DNA of 64,000 nucleotides from CAYUYV01 sp964561475 (GTDB lineage: Bacteria > Pseudomonadota > Alphaproteobacteria > JAJFIK01). The notes beneath the pieces are model-generated. The model worked only from the letters and a program-made list of their open reading frames with translations. It was not told where the DNA came from and did no database searches. Shown here in pieces: positions 26,584-34,150 of this stretch (position 1 is its first letter; each line of letters opens with the position of its first letter). Location: assembly GCA_964561475.1 (NCBI GenBank), contig CAZLPU010000013.1, positions 1 to 64,000 on the forward strand, given 5' to 3'. The translations under genes were made by a program, and so were the position numbers.

Positions 26584-26619
26584 TTGGCCGAATACACCGG
26601 GAATCAGGTGTTTGGCCAA
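26584..26619. repeat. Interrupted inverted repeat upstream of the dioxygenase gene
   Basis: TTGGCC and ACACC pair with GGTGT and GGCCAA across 36 bases with a small internal bulge. It could be an operator or RNA hairpin. Confidence 0.5.
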
Positions 26620-26663
26620 GCAACAAAACTTTTACAATATTTTCCGTGACATAGAGCCTGTGT

Positions 26664-26678
26664 GCCGCTATCAGCGGC
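26664..26678. repeat. Short hairpin, GCCGCT-ATC-AGCGGC
   Basis: A perfect six-base stem with a three-base loop lies 71 bases before the dioxygenase start. Confidence 0.45.
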
Positions 26679-26749
26679 GCGTGTGAGTTGTTGTCCAAAG
26701 ATGCTTTCCCCGAAACCGCCGTACTCTAAGCCCAGCAGCGAGTCTTGGC

Positions 26750-27547
26750 ATGGTTGATCGTCACTTCGCGGACAAAATTCAATCCGTGGCCGACAGGGTC
26801 CGCGAACGCGGAGTTGCTATCGAGCCTGGGTTCAACGGCAGGGATTGGGCACCGGTCCTGCGCCACCTCGCAGCGCGGATCGGTACCGCCGTGTCCTATT
26901 TCGGTCAGGACACGGTGATGGATATCAAGCCATCCAAGAACAAGAATTGCGGCGGCATGTCTTTCGCCGGCACCCTGAAGTTTCCCCTCCATACGGACCT
27001 GGCCTGGTACCGGGGCTCGCCGCGCTATCTGGCCATGTTCTGCGTCCACCCGGGGGAAGGGGGCGGGGATGGGGTCTATGCGGATGGGTCGGAGGCGGCG
27101 GCTCTGCTCAACGGGCCCGATCTGGCCGAGCTTGAGAACACTCCCCTTCATTTTCCTGCCCCAAGCCATGTGGACTGGACCGGCCACACCGGACCGGTGA
27201 TCGGGCGTCCCGAGGCTGACAGTCCAGCGGCGATAGGGGGAGCCGGGCCTCGGATCCGGTTCAATCTGCGGGACATCGACCAGACCGTGGGCGGGCCGGC
27301 AAGGCGTTTCGCGGAGGCGCTTGAGGCATGCGCCCATCTGGTGCCCATGCGGGCTGGTCTCTTGATGGTCTACGACAATCACCGGTTCTGCCATGGCCGG
27401 ACGGCCATCCAGGCGGGTACATCCAGCAGGCGCTTTCTGAAGCGCATGTATATCGAACCGTTGCCCGCTGCTCTCCAGACCCACCATGGGCAGCCGGGAC
27501 ACCGGCCTCCAGGGGGCACACGGACAATGCCCCCCGGTACCGTCTAG
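26750..27547 (+). CDS. TauD/TfdA-type Fe(II)/2-oxoglutarate dioxygenase
   Basis: This 265-residue protein carries the facial triad of the TauD/clavaminate synthase-like superfamily: LHTD (H81, D83) and a distal His in NHRFCHGRTA (H215), with an arginine about 12 residues later for 2-oxoglutarate. These enzymes hydroxylate a small substrate in the cytoplasm with oxygen and 2-oxoglutarate. The substrate is unknown; related bacterial proteins include gamma-butyrobetaine hydroxylase-like and taurine dioxygenase-like enzymes. The C-terminal 30 residues are Pro/Gly/His-rich. The ribosome site is weak. It is convergent with the nuclease gene, 38 bases away. Confidence 0.83.
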   Translation: MVDRHFADKIQSVADRVRERGVAIEPGFNGRDWAPVLRHLAARIGTAVSYFGQDTVMDIKPSKNKNCGGMSFAGTLKFPLHTDLAWYRGSPRYLAMFCVHPGEGGGDGVYADGSEAAALLNGPDLAELENTPLHFPAPSHVDWTGHTGPVIGRPEADSPAAIGGAGPRIRFNLRDIDQTVGGPARRFAEALEACAHLVPMRAGLLMVYDNHRFCHGRTAIQAGTSSRRFLKRMYIEPLPAALQTHHGQPGHRPPGGTRTMPPGTV

Positions 27548-27585
27548 AGCCAGTTCCCTCTGCGTCCTCGCCCAGCGTGCTGGCT

Positions 27586-28830
27586 TTACAGGACGTTTTG
27601 CGCGAGGTCCTGGCGGTAGGCAAAGACAATGGGCTTGCCTTCGTTGGCGGCCTGTTTGTCCGTATACTTCACCCGGTCGATACGGTTCTTCTTCTTGTCG
27701 TGCATCTCGATGAAGCCGCCCTTGTTGCCGAGCTGGAGGGGGGAGACCGGGTGCACGCACTGAGCCTCGCCCGGGCCGAGAACACCGGACAGTTTCAGGG
27801 GCTTGCGCCTTGTATCGCTCAGGGTCCAGCCGGTGATATCCACCTCGTCATTAGACAGATTGATGATGGAAATCCACTCGCCGTCCCGCTCATTGCCTTC
27901 CGGGTTCACCAGGGCGGCGGCGATGAAGACGTCCACTTCATCATCCAGGAAGGGGGTGCGGGTATCGTCCGGTCCCACGATTTCCTTGGGGCTGTCCACT
28001 TCGATCCGCTCCGGGAAGTGGCTCACCTTCAGCTTCTTGCGCACTTCTTCGTTCTCGTTGAAGAACAGTGGGTTGGCGTCGGCCACATGGTCCGGGAAGA
28101 TCAGACCGGTCTGTTCCTCGATCTCGGCAACGGAGACCTGGTAGTTCTGAAAATCGAACAGTTGCCGGCCGCCCTTGTCCGCCAGGGCATCTTTGTCCTG
28201 AAGAATCATGAAGGCCCGGGTCTCCAGCTTGGACTGCTTGTTCACGAAGCAGACCACCTTGTAGAACGCCGACGGGATGATCGCCCGCTCCCGGCCCTCG
28301 GGCTGGATCGACCGGGCAAAATCTCCGAAAATCGGACCGGAGAAGACGGTAATCCGCCCATCCTTGTCCAGGTCCAGACCCTTCACCCAATCCTCGAGAG
28401 CCAGCCATTCATCCTGGTTATAGTTTGCGTGCTGAAGGGTGGCGTTGGTGAAGTAGAAGGTCTCGTCGGAGGCGCGCTTGGCTTCCCGGTCCGTATTGCC
28501 CCAGGAGGCGGAGGAGCGGCGGGCCAGATGGCCCCGGTCCCACGGATTGCGGTAGTAGTAGTCGTTGTTGAGCTGGAAATCGTTTCCGATCCGGCTGTCG
28601 AGGCGCCACTTGTTGGACCGCTTGACGCTTTTGATCTTGTTCTGGTCGATATTGAGGGCGCAGAACAGGGCGGTGCGGTGTTCCCGGTGCATCGCAATGG
28701 TGTAGTTCACATATTCGGCGAAGTAGGTCTCTCTCAGATCTTCGTCCCGGAGAACATAGTCTTCGAGGGACGGTGCGAAATCCGGCAGAGGCACTTCGAT
28801 GTCGAGAAAATTCTTGTCGTATCCGGCCAC
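27586..28830 (-). CDS. DNA/RNA non-specific endonuclease (NUC1) with C-terminal lamin-tail domain
   Basis: The frame is open to 28944, but the GTG at 28830 has AGGGGAACGCC upstream and begins just before GYDKNFL, the usual start of bacterial NUC1 proteins; an ATG at 28884 is the alternative. The 414-residue protein has the catalytic DRGHLARR (residues 98-105) and the downstream FTNATLQHANYNQDEW Asn/Gln cluster of the EndoG/Serratia-type beta-beta-alpha-metal nucleases. From about residue 290 a lamin-tail domain follows (EWISIINLSNDEVDITGWTL). No signal peptide is seen with either start, which is odd for a nuclease without an immunity gene nearby. It is divergent from the methyltransferase gene. 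Confidence 0.88.
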   Translation of the reverse strand: MAGYDKNFLDIEVPLPDFAPSLEDYVLRDEDLRETYFAEYVNYTIAMHREHRTALFCALNIDQNKIKSVKRSNKWRLDSRIGNDFQLNNDYYYRNPWDRGHLARRSSASWGNTDREAKRASDETFYFTNATLQHANYNQDEWLALEDWVKGLDLDKDGRITVFSGPIFGDFARSIQPEGRERAIIPSAFYKVVCFVNKQSKLETRAFMILQDKDALADKGGRQLFDFQNYQVSVAEIEEQTGLIFPDHVADANPLFFNENEEVRKKLKVSHFPERIEVDSPKEIVGPDDTRTPFLDDEVDVFIAAALVNPEGNERDGEWISIINLSNDEVDITGWTLSDTRRKPLKLSGVLGPGEAQCVHPVSPLQLGNKGGFIEMHDKKKNRIDRVKYTDKQAANEGKPIVFAYRQDLAQNVL

Positions 28831-29020
28831 GGCGTTCCCCTGACTGCTGCACAGTGTTGGCGGCGATTGACACAAATGTTTCATGCACGGTGTGCGTTGC
28901 TTGCGCGTCTGCCCGTGCATGCCATGTCTATGGGTTCGCGGCACAGGGGTCTATGATCATTTTGGGTTAATACCCGCCCTGATCGCTATTTTGTTTGTCC
29001 TTGACCAGGAGAGACCAGTC
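28831..29020. promoter_or_regulatory. Divergent spacer between the nuclease and methyltransferase genes
   Basis: These 190 bases separate two divergent start codons and include an AT-rich stretch (28950-29005) suitable for the methyltransferase promoter. AGGAGA at 29008-29013 is its ribosome site. If the nuclease starts at 28884 the spacer is shorter. Confidence 0.35.
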
Positions 29021-29713
29021 ATGTTCGGCCCGAGTGCGCCCCTCTACGACGCGATCTATCACTTCAAGGATTATGACAGTGAAGCTCAGGCCCTGGTCGA
29101 TCTGGCCGGGCGCCACTGCCCTGAGGCCCGGACCATGCTCGACGTGGCCTGCGGCACCCATGAGCATGTCCGGGTGCTGAAGGCCCGGTATGCCGTGGAC
29201 GGTCTCGATCTCATGCCGGCCTTCCTTGACGCTGCACGCCTGAAGAACCCGGACGGGCGCTATGTCGAGGGGGACATGCGGGATTTCGACATGGGCGCGC
29301 GTTATGACCTGGTGGTGTGTCTGTTCAGCAGTGTGGGCTATCTTCTCACCGCGGCGGATCTCCATCAGGCGGTTGGCGCCATGGCCCGCCATCTGGCGCC
29401 CGGCGGGCTCTTGTGTATCGAGCCCTGGATTGCCCGGGAAGACTGGAAGCCGGGCAGGGTGGTCATGCACACGGCGGATGAGCCGGAGCGCAAGATCGTC
29501 CGGATCAGCCGTTCCGGGCTCGACGGTGACTTCTCGTTGATCGACTTTTTCTACCTTGTGGCGGTTCCTGACGAAGTCTCAACCTTCGAGGAGTCCCATC
29601 GCATGCGGCTGCATTCGGATGCGGAGATGAGGGCAGCCTTTGAGGCCTGCGGCCAGCCGGTGAGCCTGTTGCCGGACTGGCCGGGCAAGCGGGGTCTCTA
29701 CATCAACCGGTGA
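29021..29713 (+). CDS. Class I SAM-dependent methyltransferase
   Basis: The ATG at 29021 behind CCAGGAGAG gives a 230-residue protein that begins MFGPSAPLYDAIY, typical of small-molecule methyltransferases. Motif I is MLDVACGTHEHV (residues about 40-50), motif II/III includes VDGLDLMPAFLD and EGDMRDFDMGARYDLVVCLFSS. The usual GTG of motif I is CGTHE here, still a glycine-rich loop. The substrate is unknown; homologues methylate amino sugars or lipids in natural-product and surface-sugar pathways. Confidence 0.9.
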   Translation: MFGPSAPLYDAIYHFKDYDSEAQALVDLAGRHCPEARTMLDVACGTHEHVRVLKARYAVDGLDLMPAFLDAARLKNPDGRYVEGDMRDFDMGARYDLVVCLFSSVGYLLTAADLHQAVGAMARHLAPGGLLCIEPWIAREDWKPGRVVMHTADEPERKIVRISRSGLDGDFSLIDFFYLVAVPDEVSTFEESHRMRLHSDAEMRAAFEACGQPVSLLPDWPGKRGLYINR

Positions 29714-29740
29714 GAGACGGCCCGCAAGCTCTCAGGATGT

Positions 29741-29768
29741 CAGGCTTTCAGGCTTTCAGGCTTTCAGG
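29741..29768. repeat. 8-base tandem repeat, 3.5 copies
   Basis: CAGGCTTT is repeated exactly three times and followed by CAGG. The array ends inside the last codons of the acyl-CoA dehydrogenase gene, whose stop codon lies within the repeat. Confidence 0.9.
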
Positions 29769-30852
29769 CCCAGCCCTGTATTTTCGCGGCCTCCAGACGG
29801 ACCTGTTCCGGGCTGCCCAGAAGCTGGCGATTGGCGCCGATACGCTTGAACCAGTAGTGAAGCCCCACAAGGTCCGTGAAGCCCATGCCGCCGTGCACTT
29901 CCACGGAGGTCCGGGCCACGAAGGTGCCCACTTCCGCCAGATGGGCCTTGGCCAGACAGGCCATCAGCTCCGCCTCGTCCATGTCCTGATCAATGGCATG
30001 GGCGGCGTGCCACACAAGGGCCCGGGCCGGTTCGAGATCCGCCGCCATTTCAGAGCACAGATGTTTCACGGCCATGAAGCTGCCGATGACCCGGCCGAAC
30101 TGTTCACGCTCCAGGGAATAGGCAACGGCCTTTTCCAGCATTGCCTGGGCCGCGCCGAGGGTGTCCGCGGCCAGCATCATCCGACCGGTCTGGACCATGC
30201 GGTCCGCGCCCCGGCCCCTTTCGTTTTCACCGGCCAGGGCCGTGGCGGGCACGCCGTCGAAGGTGAGTTCCGTGAAATGGCGGGTCCGGTCGATGGTGGT
30301 CAGGTCCGTGCCGCCGAGGCCCGGGACCCCTGGTTCCACGATGTGGAGCCGGCCCTGGGTATCGCAGACCAGAAGATGGGTGGCGTTGCGCATATCCATG
30401 ACAAAGAGGCTGCGCCCGTTGAGCCGTCCGTCCTCGGAGCGCACTCCCGCATTCTCCCGCGCTCCCACATGTTCGGCGAGGGCAATGCCGAACCGCACTG
30501 CGCCGGAAGCGATCTTCGGCAGCCACTCCGCCTTTTGCTCTTCCGTGCCCGCGCTCAAAATACCCACCACGGCCATGGCGGCTGTGCCCATGAAATCGGC
30601 GGGGGCCACGGAGCGGCCCAGCATTTCCTGGACGAGAACCGCGTCCAGCAGCCCCAGCCCCAGGCCGCCATATTCTTCAGGGATCATGATCTGGGCCGCG
30701 CCCAGTTCCGTGATGCCCCGGGTCAGGTCAGAGGAGACGGCACCGTCACCATCCGCACACTGACGCACCCGATCGAGGGGGCAGGCGGCTTCCAGGTAGT
30801 TTTTCACCGATTCCTGGAACATGCGCTGGTCGTCTGAAAGGTCGAATTCCAT
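29764..30852 (-). CDS. Acyl-CoA dehydrogenase (second of pair)
   Basis: This 362-residue flavoprotein has acyl-CoA dehydrogenase architecture: N-terminal helical domain starting FDLSDDQRMFQESVKNYL, IPEEYGGLGLGLLDAVLV, a central beta domain, and C-terminal EVHGGMGFTDLVGLHYWFKR. The flavin segments are shorter than in classic FadE, as in the alpha/beta heteromeric ACADs of steroid and side-chain oxidation. It lies 17 bases after another acyl-CoA dehydrogenase gene on the same strand, the usual layout for heterotetrameric FadE-type pairs. Confidence 0.92.
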   Translation of the reverse strand: MEFDLSDDQRMFQESVKNYLEAACPLDRVRQCADGDGAVSSDLTRGITELGAAQIMIPEEYGGLGLGLLDAVLVQEMLGRSVAPADFMGTAAMAVVGILSAGTEEQKAEWLPKIASGAVRFGIALAEHVGARENAGVRSEDGRLNGRSLFVMDMRNATHLLVCDTQGRLHIVEPGVPGLGGTDLTTIDRTRHFTELTFDGVPATALAGENERGRGADRMVQTGRMMLAADTLGAAQAMLEKAVAYSLEREQFGRVIGSFMAVKHLCSEMAADLEPARALVWHAAHAIDQDMDEAELMACLAKAHLAEVGTFVARTSVEVHGGMGFTDLVGLHYWFKRIGANRQLLGSPEQVRLEAAKIQGWA

Positions 30853-30869
30853 GATGTCCTCCCCGGGGA

Positions 30870-32063
30870 TCAGGTCTTGGCCGGCTTGGGTTCCCTTGGC
30901 ATTCCAAGGCCCCGCTCGGCGATGATGTTCTTCTGGATCTGAGCCGTCCCCCCACCGATGATCAGGCCGAGGTCATACATGTAGCGCTGCTGCCAGGACC
31001 CGTAATCGCGGATGTAGGGACTGTCATCGTAAAGAAGGCCGATCTCACCCATGACATCGATGGCAAGCCGGGCCAGTTCGTGGTTCAACTCGCATCCCTG
31101 GAGCTTGATGATCAGCCCGGCCATGCCCGGATTGTCGCCCTGGATCTGGCTGGTCATCACCCGCAGCCCATTGGCCTGCATGGCGTAGACCCGGGCCTGA
31201 AGGGCGATCAACCGGTCACGGAACAAGGGATTGTCCATCAGCCACTCGCCGTTCATGGTCTCGGTCTGCATCAACTCCGCAATGGCGAGAAGGCGGGCCT
31301 TGGCGGCATTGGGATCCCCCAGCATGCCCCGCTCATGGGTGAGGGTGGCGTTGGCCACCATCCAGCCCTGGCCCGGGCCGCCCACGATCTGACTGCGGGG
31401 CACACGGACATCGGTAAAGAAGACTTCGTTGAAATTGGCCGCACCGGTCATGTCCACCAGGGGGCGCACTTCGATGCCCGGCGTCTTCATGGAGAAGATC
31501 AGATAGGAGATGCCCGCATGTTTCGGCGCATCCGCTTCCGTGCGCACCAGGCAGAAGATCATGTCCGCCTGCATGGCCGTTGAGGTCCAGATCTTCTGGC
31601 CATTGATGACATAGTCGTCACCGTCGATATGAGCGCGGGTGGTCAGGCTCGCCAGATCGGAACCGGACCCGGGCTCCGAGTAGCCCTGGCACCAGACCAC
31701 ATGACCCTCAAGGGTGGGCTTGATCCAGGCCTGTTTCTGCTCCTCGGTGCCGCATTCCAGAAGAGTGGGCACCAGCATGGAAATGCCCTGGCCGGCAAGG
31801 CCCGTGGGCAGGCCGGTGCGGGCGAATTCCTCGGCAATAATGCGGGATTTCAGGATGTCAGGCTCGGCGCCATAGCCGCCATAGTCCTGGGGAATGGTCC
31901 GGGCCGCGAGCCCGTTTTCCATGAGCAGCTTCTGCCATGCGAGCCGCTTGGGGTGTTTCATGCCCTTGTCTTCCGGCGTGGGCGCCTTGTCCCGGTTGGC
32001 GTCCAGAAATGCCGCCACGTCCTGCCGGAACGCCTCATATTCGGGCGTCAACGTCAGATCCAT
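30870..32063 (-). CDS. Acyl-CoA dehydrogenase (first of pair)
   Basis: This 397-residue acyl-CoA dehydrogenase starts at the ATG at 32063 behind AGGGAGGACTGG; the frame is open further upstream without support. Family marks include WCQGYSEPGSGSDLASLTT (FAD/acyl-binding) and INGQKIWTS, with NFNEVFFTDVRVP in the middle domain. It should oxidise an acyl-CoA to the enoyl-CoA and pass electrons to ETF. Its pairing with the next gene suggests a two-subunit enzyme for branched or side-chain substrates. Confidence 0.94.
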   Translation of the reverse strand: MDLTLTPEYEAFRQDVAAFLDANRDKAPTPEDKGMKHPKRLAWQKLLMENGLAARTIPQDYGGYGAEPDILKSRIIAEEFARTGLPTGLAGQGISMLVPTLLECGTEEQKQAWIKPTLEGHVVWCQGYSEPGSGSDLASLTTRAHIDGDDYVINGQKIWTSTAMQADMIFCLVRTEADAPKHAGISYLIFSMKTPGIEVRPLVDMTGAANFNEVFFTDVRVPRSQIVGGPGQGWMVANATLTHERGMLGDPNAAKARLLAIAELMQTETMNGEWLMDNPLFRDRLIALQARVYAMQANGLRVMTSQIQGDNPGMAGLIIKLQGCELNHELARLAIDVMGEIGLLYDDSPYIRDYGSWQQRYMYDLGLIIGGGTAQIQKNIIAERGLGMPREPKPAKT

Positions 32064-32297
32064 CCAGTCCTCCCTGTCCGGCACGTCCGTTCCGGGCGCA
32101 CCCGATCTTGGGCCGGTCCCGATCACCGCCGAGGCAAATCTCCTGGCGGCGCGGGGACCGGCACTTTTCTCGATAGGAGCAGTGCACCCCGGCCCTGGAG
32201 ATCCGTCAAGCGTGATGGGAGCAAAGGGCCAATTGGCTTGGTTTGGGCGTGGTCTGGGTGCGTGGGATGGGGAGGGGGAGAGGTCTGCCCGGAGCGA

Positions 32298-32747
32298 TCA
32301 GGCAGGCAGGTTCCAGAGATCCGGAGTGGCGATCTCGATGCTGTTGCCTGCCGGGTCACGGAAATAGAGCGACCGGGCGCCATTGGGCCAGGTGAGATCC
32401 TGTTCAATCGCGACACCCTGGGCGGTCAGATGGCTCTTCCAACCGTCCATGCGCTCATGGGGCTCCCGGAAGGCCATGTGCCCGGCACCCCGCGCCCCAT
32501 GGAGGGGGACGGCAACGGCGCTCAAGCCAGGTTGCTCCGTTGCCGTTGGATTGAACACGAGAAGCATACTGCCGCCGTGATCTTGGGGGCCGCATTTGAA
32601 AAAGATATGGCGGCCCGGCTCCTTCATCAGCACCGTCAGGCCAAGGACAGAAGTGAAGAAGGCTTCAGCGGCCTCGAGATCTTCGGCATAAAGAGCTGTT
32701 TCGAGAATACCCGCCACGGTTCTCTGACCAGGTGCAGTGTCAGTCAT
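32298..32747 (-). CDS. VOC-family (glyoxalase fold) protein
   Basis: This 149-residue protein is a vicinal-oxygen-chelate domain: TALYAEDLEAAEAFFTSVLGLTVL at the first repeat and DLTWPNGARSLYFRDPAGNSIEIAT at the end, with metal-binding candidates (His in HMAFRE, Glu in SIEIA). The ATG at 32747 has GAAGGA at good spacing; another ATG at 32756 is too close to it. Reaction unknown. It follows ahpD by 28 bases on the same strand and may belong to the oxidative-stress operon. Confidence 0.88.
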   Translation of the reverse strand: MTDTAPGQRTVAGILETALYAEDLEAAEAFFTSVLGLTVLMKEPGRHIFFKCGPQDHGGSMLLVFNPTATEQPGLSAVAVPLHGARGAGHMAFREPHERMDGWKSHLTAQGVAIEQDLTWPNGARSLYFRDPAGNSIEIATPDLWNLPA

Positions 32748-32775
32748 GGCGGGCATCCTTCGTTGCGGTGGACGG

Positions 32776-33312
32776 TCAGGCTGCGCTCAGGGCGGCTTCC
32801 CCATCCAGGGTCGCGGCGATGGCGTTGATCACGGAGGCAATGCGCACGGCGGTCTGGATCTGGGTGTTCTGCATACCGCCCTTGCGCAACACGTCCTCAT
32901 GGGCGTCGATGCACATGCCGCAGCCATTGATGGCGGAGACGGCCAGGGACCACAGTTCGAAATCTTCCTTGTCCACGCCGGGATTGGCGATCACGGACAT
33001 GCGCAGCTTGGCGGGCAGGGTCTTGTAATCCTCCGCAGACGCCAGATGGACGAAGCGGTAGTAGATGTTGTTCATCCCCATGATGGATGCAGCCGCCTTG
33101 GCGGCTTTCTTGGCATCATCGTTGAGATCCGCGCCGAAGGCTGCGTCGATGGCCTTGATCACCGTGGCGTTACGCGTCGCCAGGGCGGAGGCGAGGAACG
33201 TGCCGGCCCGCTGCTGCACGGACAGGGTGTCGTCGGTGCTCAGGGAGGAGAGATTGAGTTTCAGGTCCTTGGCGTAGTCGGGCAGGGCGTCCTTCAGGGC
33301 ATCAATGGACAT
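32776..33312 (-). CDS. ahpD: Alkylhydroperoxidase AhpD
   Basis: This 178-residue AhpD has the CXXC active site NGCGMCIDAHE, with C131, C134 and H138 at the same residue numbers as in the Mycobacterium tuberculosis enzyme, plus E119. AhpD is a lipoamide-linked thiol reductase that recycles AhpC, and has weak peroxidase activity itself. It lies downstream of ahpC on the same strand, after a strong hairpin in the 141-base spacer. This AhpC/AhpD pairing replaces the AhpF system of enterics. Confidence 0.95.
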   Translation of the reverse strand: MSIDALKDALPDYAKDLKLNLSSLSTDDTLSVQQRAGTFLASALATRNATVIKAIDAAFGADLNDDAKKAAKAAASIMGMNNIYYRFVHLASAEDYKTLPAKLRMSVIANPGVDKEDFELWSLAVSAINGCGMCIDAHEDVLRKGGMQNTQIQTAVRIASVINAIAATLDGEAALSAA

Positions 33313-33350
33313 GGCGGTCCTCCATTTGCGGCAACGGCTGTTGGTCGTAT

Positions 33351-33381
33351 CCCCGCGCCGGTCCCGTAAGACGGCGCGGGG
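33351..33381 (-). terminator. Strong hairpin between ahpC and ahpD
   Basis: CCCCGCGCCG pairs perfectly with CGGCGCGGGG (10 base pairs, 11-base loop) in the spacer after ahpC. No U tract follows in the transcript, so partial attenuation or mRNA end protection that makes ahpC more abundant than ahpD is more likely than full termination. Confidence 0.6.
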
Positions 33382-33453
33382 GCATTCTCAGGGGAGGCTC
33401 TTAACGGTCTGCTCAAAAGAGCAAAGTCCGGGAAAGCCTTCCGTTCCGGATCA

Positions 33454-33999
33454 TCAGGCGCTCAGGGTCTGGCCGCCGACTTCCCGGTTGCAGGGGCACA
33501 GTTCATCCGTCTGCAGCGCATCGAGAATACGCAGGATTTCCTTGGGGTTCCGGCCCACATTCAAGTTGTTCACGGAAACATGCTGAATGACATTGTGCGG
33601 ATCGACCACGAAAGTCGCACGCAGGGCCACACCGGCTTCCCGGTCACGCACACCCAAGCCATCCACGAGGGAACCGTTGGTGTCGGCGAAGGACCACTGG
33701 TTCAGTTCCTTCAGGTCCGCATGCTCACGACGCCAGGCCAGTTTGCAGAATTCGTTATCGGTGCTGCCACCCATGACAACGGCGTCGCGGTCATCGAAGT
33801 CGCCGTTCAGAGCAGCAAATTCCACGATTTCCGTGGGGCAGACGAAGGTGAAATCCTTCGGATAGAAATAAATGATCTTCCACTTACCGTGGAAGCTGTT
33901 CTGGTTGATCTCCTCGAAGGCTTCATCACCAGGAGTCATGGCTTTCGGCTTTACACCGACAACGGAAAATTCGGGCAACTTATCACCGACGCCGAGCAT
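33454..33999 (-). CDS. ahpC: Alkyl hydroperoxide reductase AhpC (peroxiredoxin)
   Basis: This 181-residue peroxiredoxin has its peroxidatic cysteine in FVCPTE (C54) and two C-terminal cysteines in CPCN (C168, C170). The CXC arrangement is like the three-cysteine AhpC of mycobacteria, which is reduced by AhpD. It detoxifies hydrogen peroxide and organic peroxides in the cytoplasm. It is divergent from oxyR, whose product is expected to activate it. A perfect hairpin lies in its 5' leader. Confidence 0.96.
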   Translation of the reverse strand: MLGVGDKLPEFSVVGVKPKAMTPGDEAFEEINQNSFHGKWKIIYFYPKDFTFVCPTEIVEFAALNGDFDDRDAVVMGGSTDNEFCKLAWRREHADLKELNQWSFADTNGSLVDGLGVRDREAGVALRATFVVDPHNVIQHVSVNNLNVGRNPKEILRILDALQTDELCPCNREVGGQTLSA

Positions 34000-34150
34000 G
34001 GCATACTCCTCTCAGTAGAAAAACGGATAAACACCCTCGGTTCCCGAGGGTGAGCAGGATGAGCGACACCTATCCGAATCATGACCATTGAGCAAATTGA
34101 TTATTTCGTGCTCTTTTGATCGGATATTCCAATAGATAGGGTGACGGCCT
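34000..34150. promoter_or_regulatory. oxyR-ahpC divergent regulatory region
   Basis: This 151-base AT-rich spacer separates divergent ahpC and oxyR. It contains ATAG-type elements typical of OxyR sites (CCTATC at 34069-34074 and GATAGG at 34135-34140, arranged as inverted copies, with a further AATAG next to the latter). OxyR is expected to bind here and control both genes. Exact promoter elements cannot be fixed by eye. Confidence 0.6.
34032..34052 (-). promoter_or_regulatory. Perfect hairpin in the ahpC leader
   Basis: CACCCTCGG-TTC-CCGAGGGTG forms a perfect 9-base stem with a three-base loop, 33 bases upstream of the ahpC start. It could be a 5' stabiliser, an attenuator or a protein-binding palindrome. 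Confidence 0.55.

Larger units (their letters stand above)
26425..26749. other. 325-base AT-richer spacer with three hairpins
   Basis: No gene is supported. The spacer is more AT-rich than its surroundings (for example around 26620-26650) and holds three inverted repeats: 26445-26478, 26584-26619 and 26664-26678. The first can end the giant gene's transcript; the others lie where the promoter of the dioxygenase gene should be. Confidence 0.5.

Noticed and set aside
29741..29768. Insertion-sequence end or target-site duplication
   Set aside because: There is no transposase or inverted end nearby; it is a simple 8-base tandem array.
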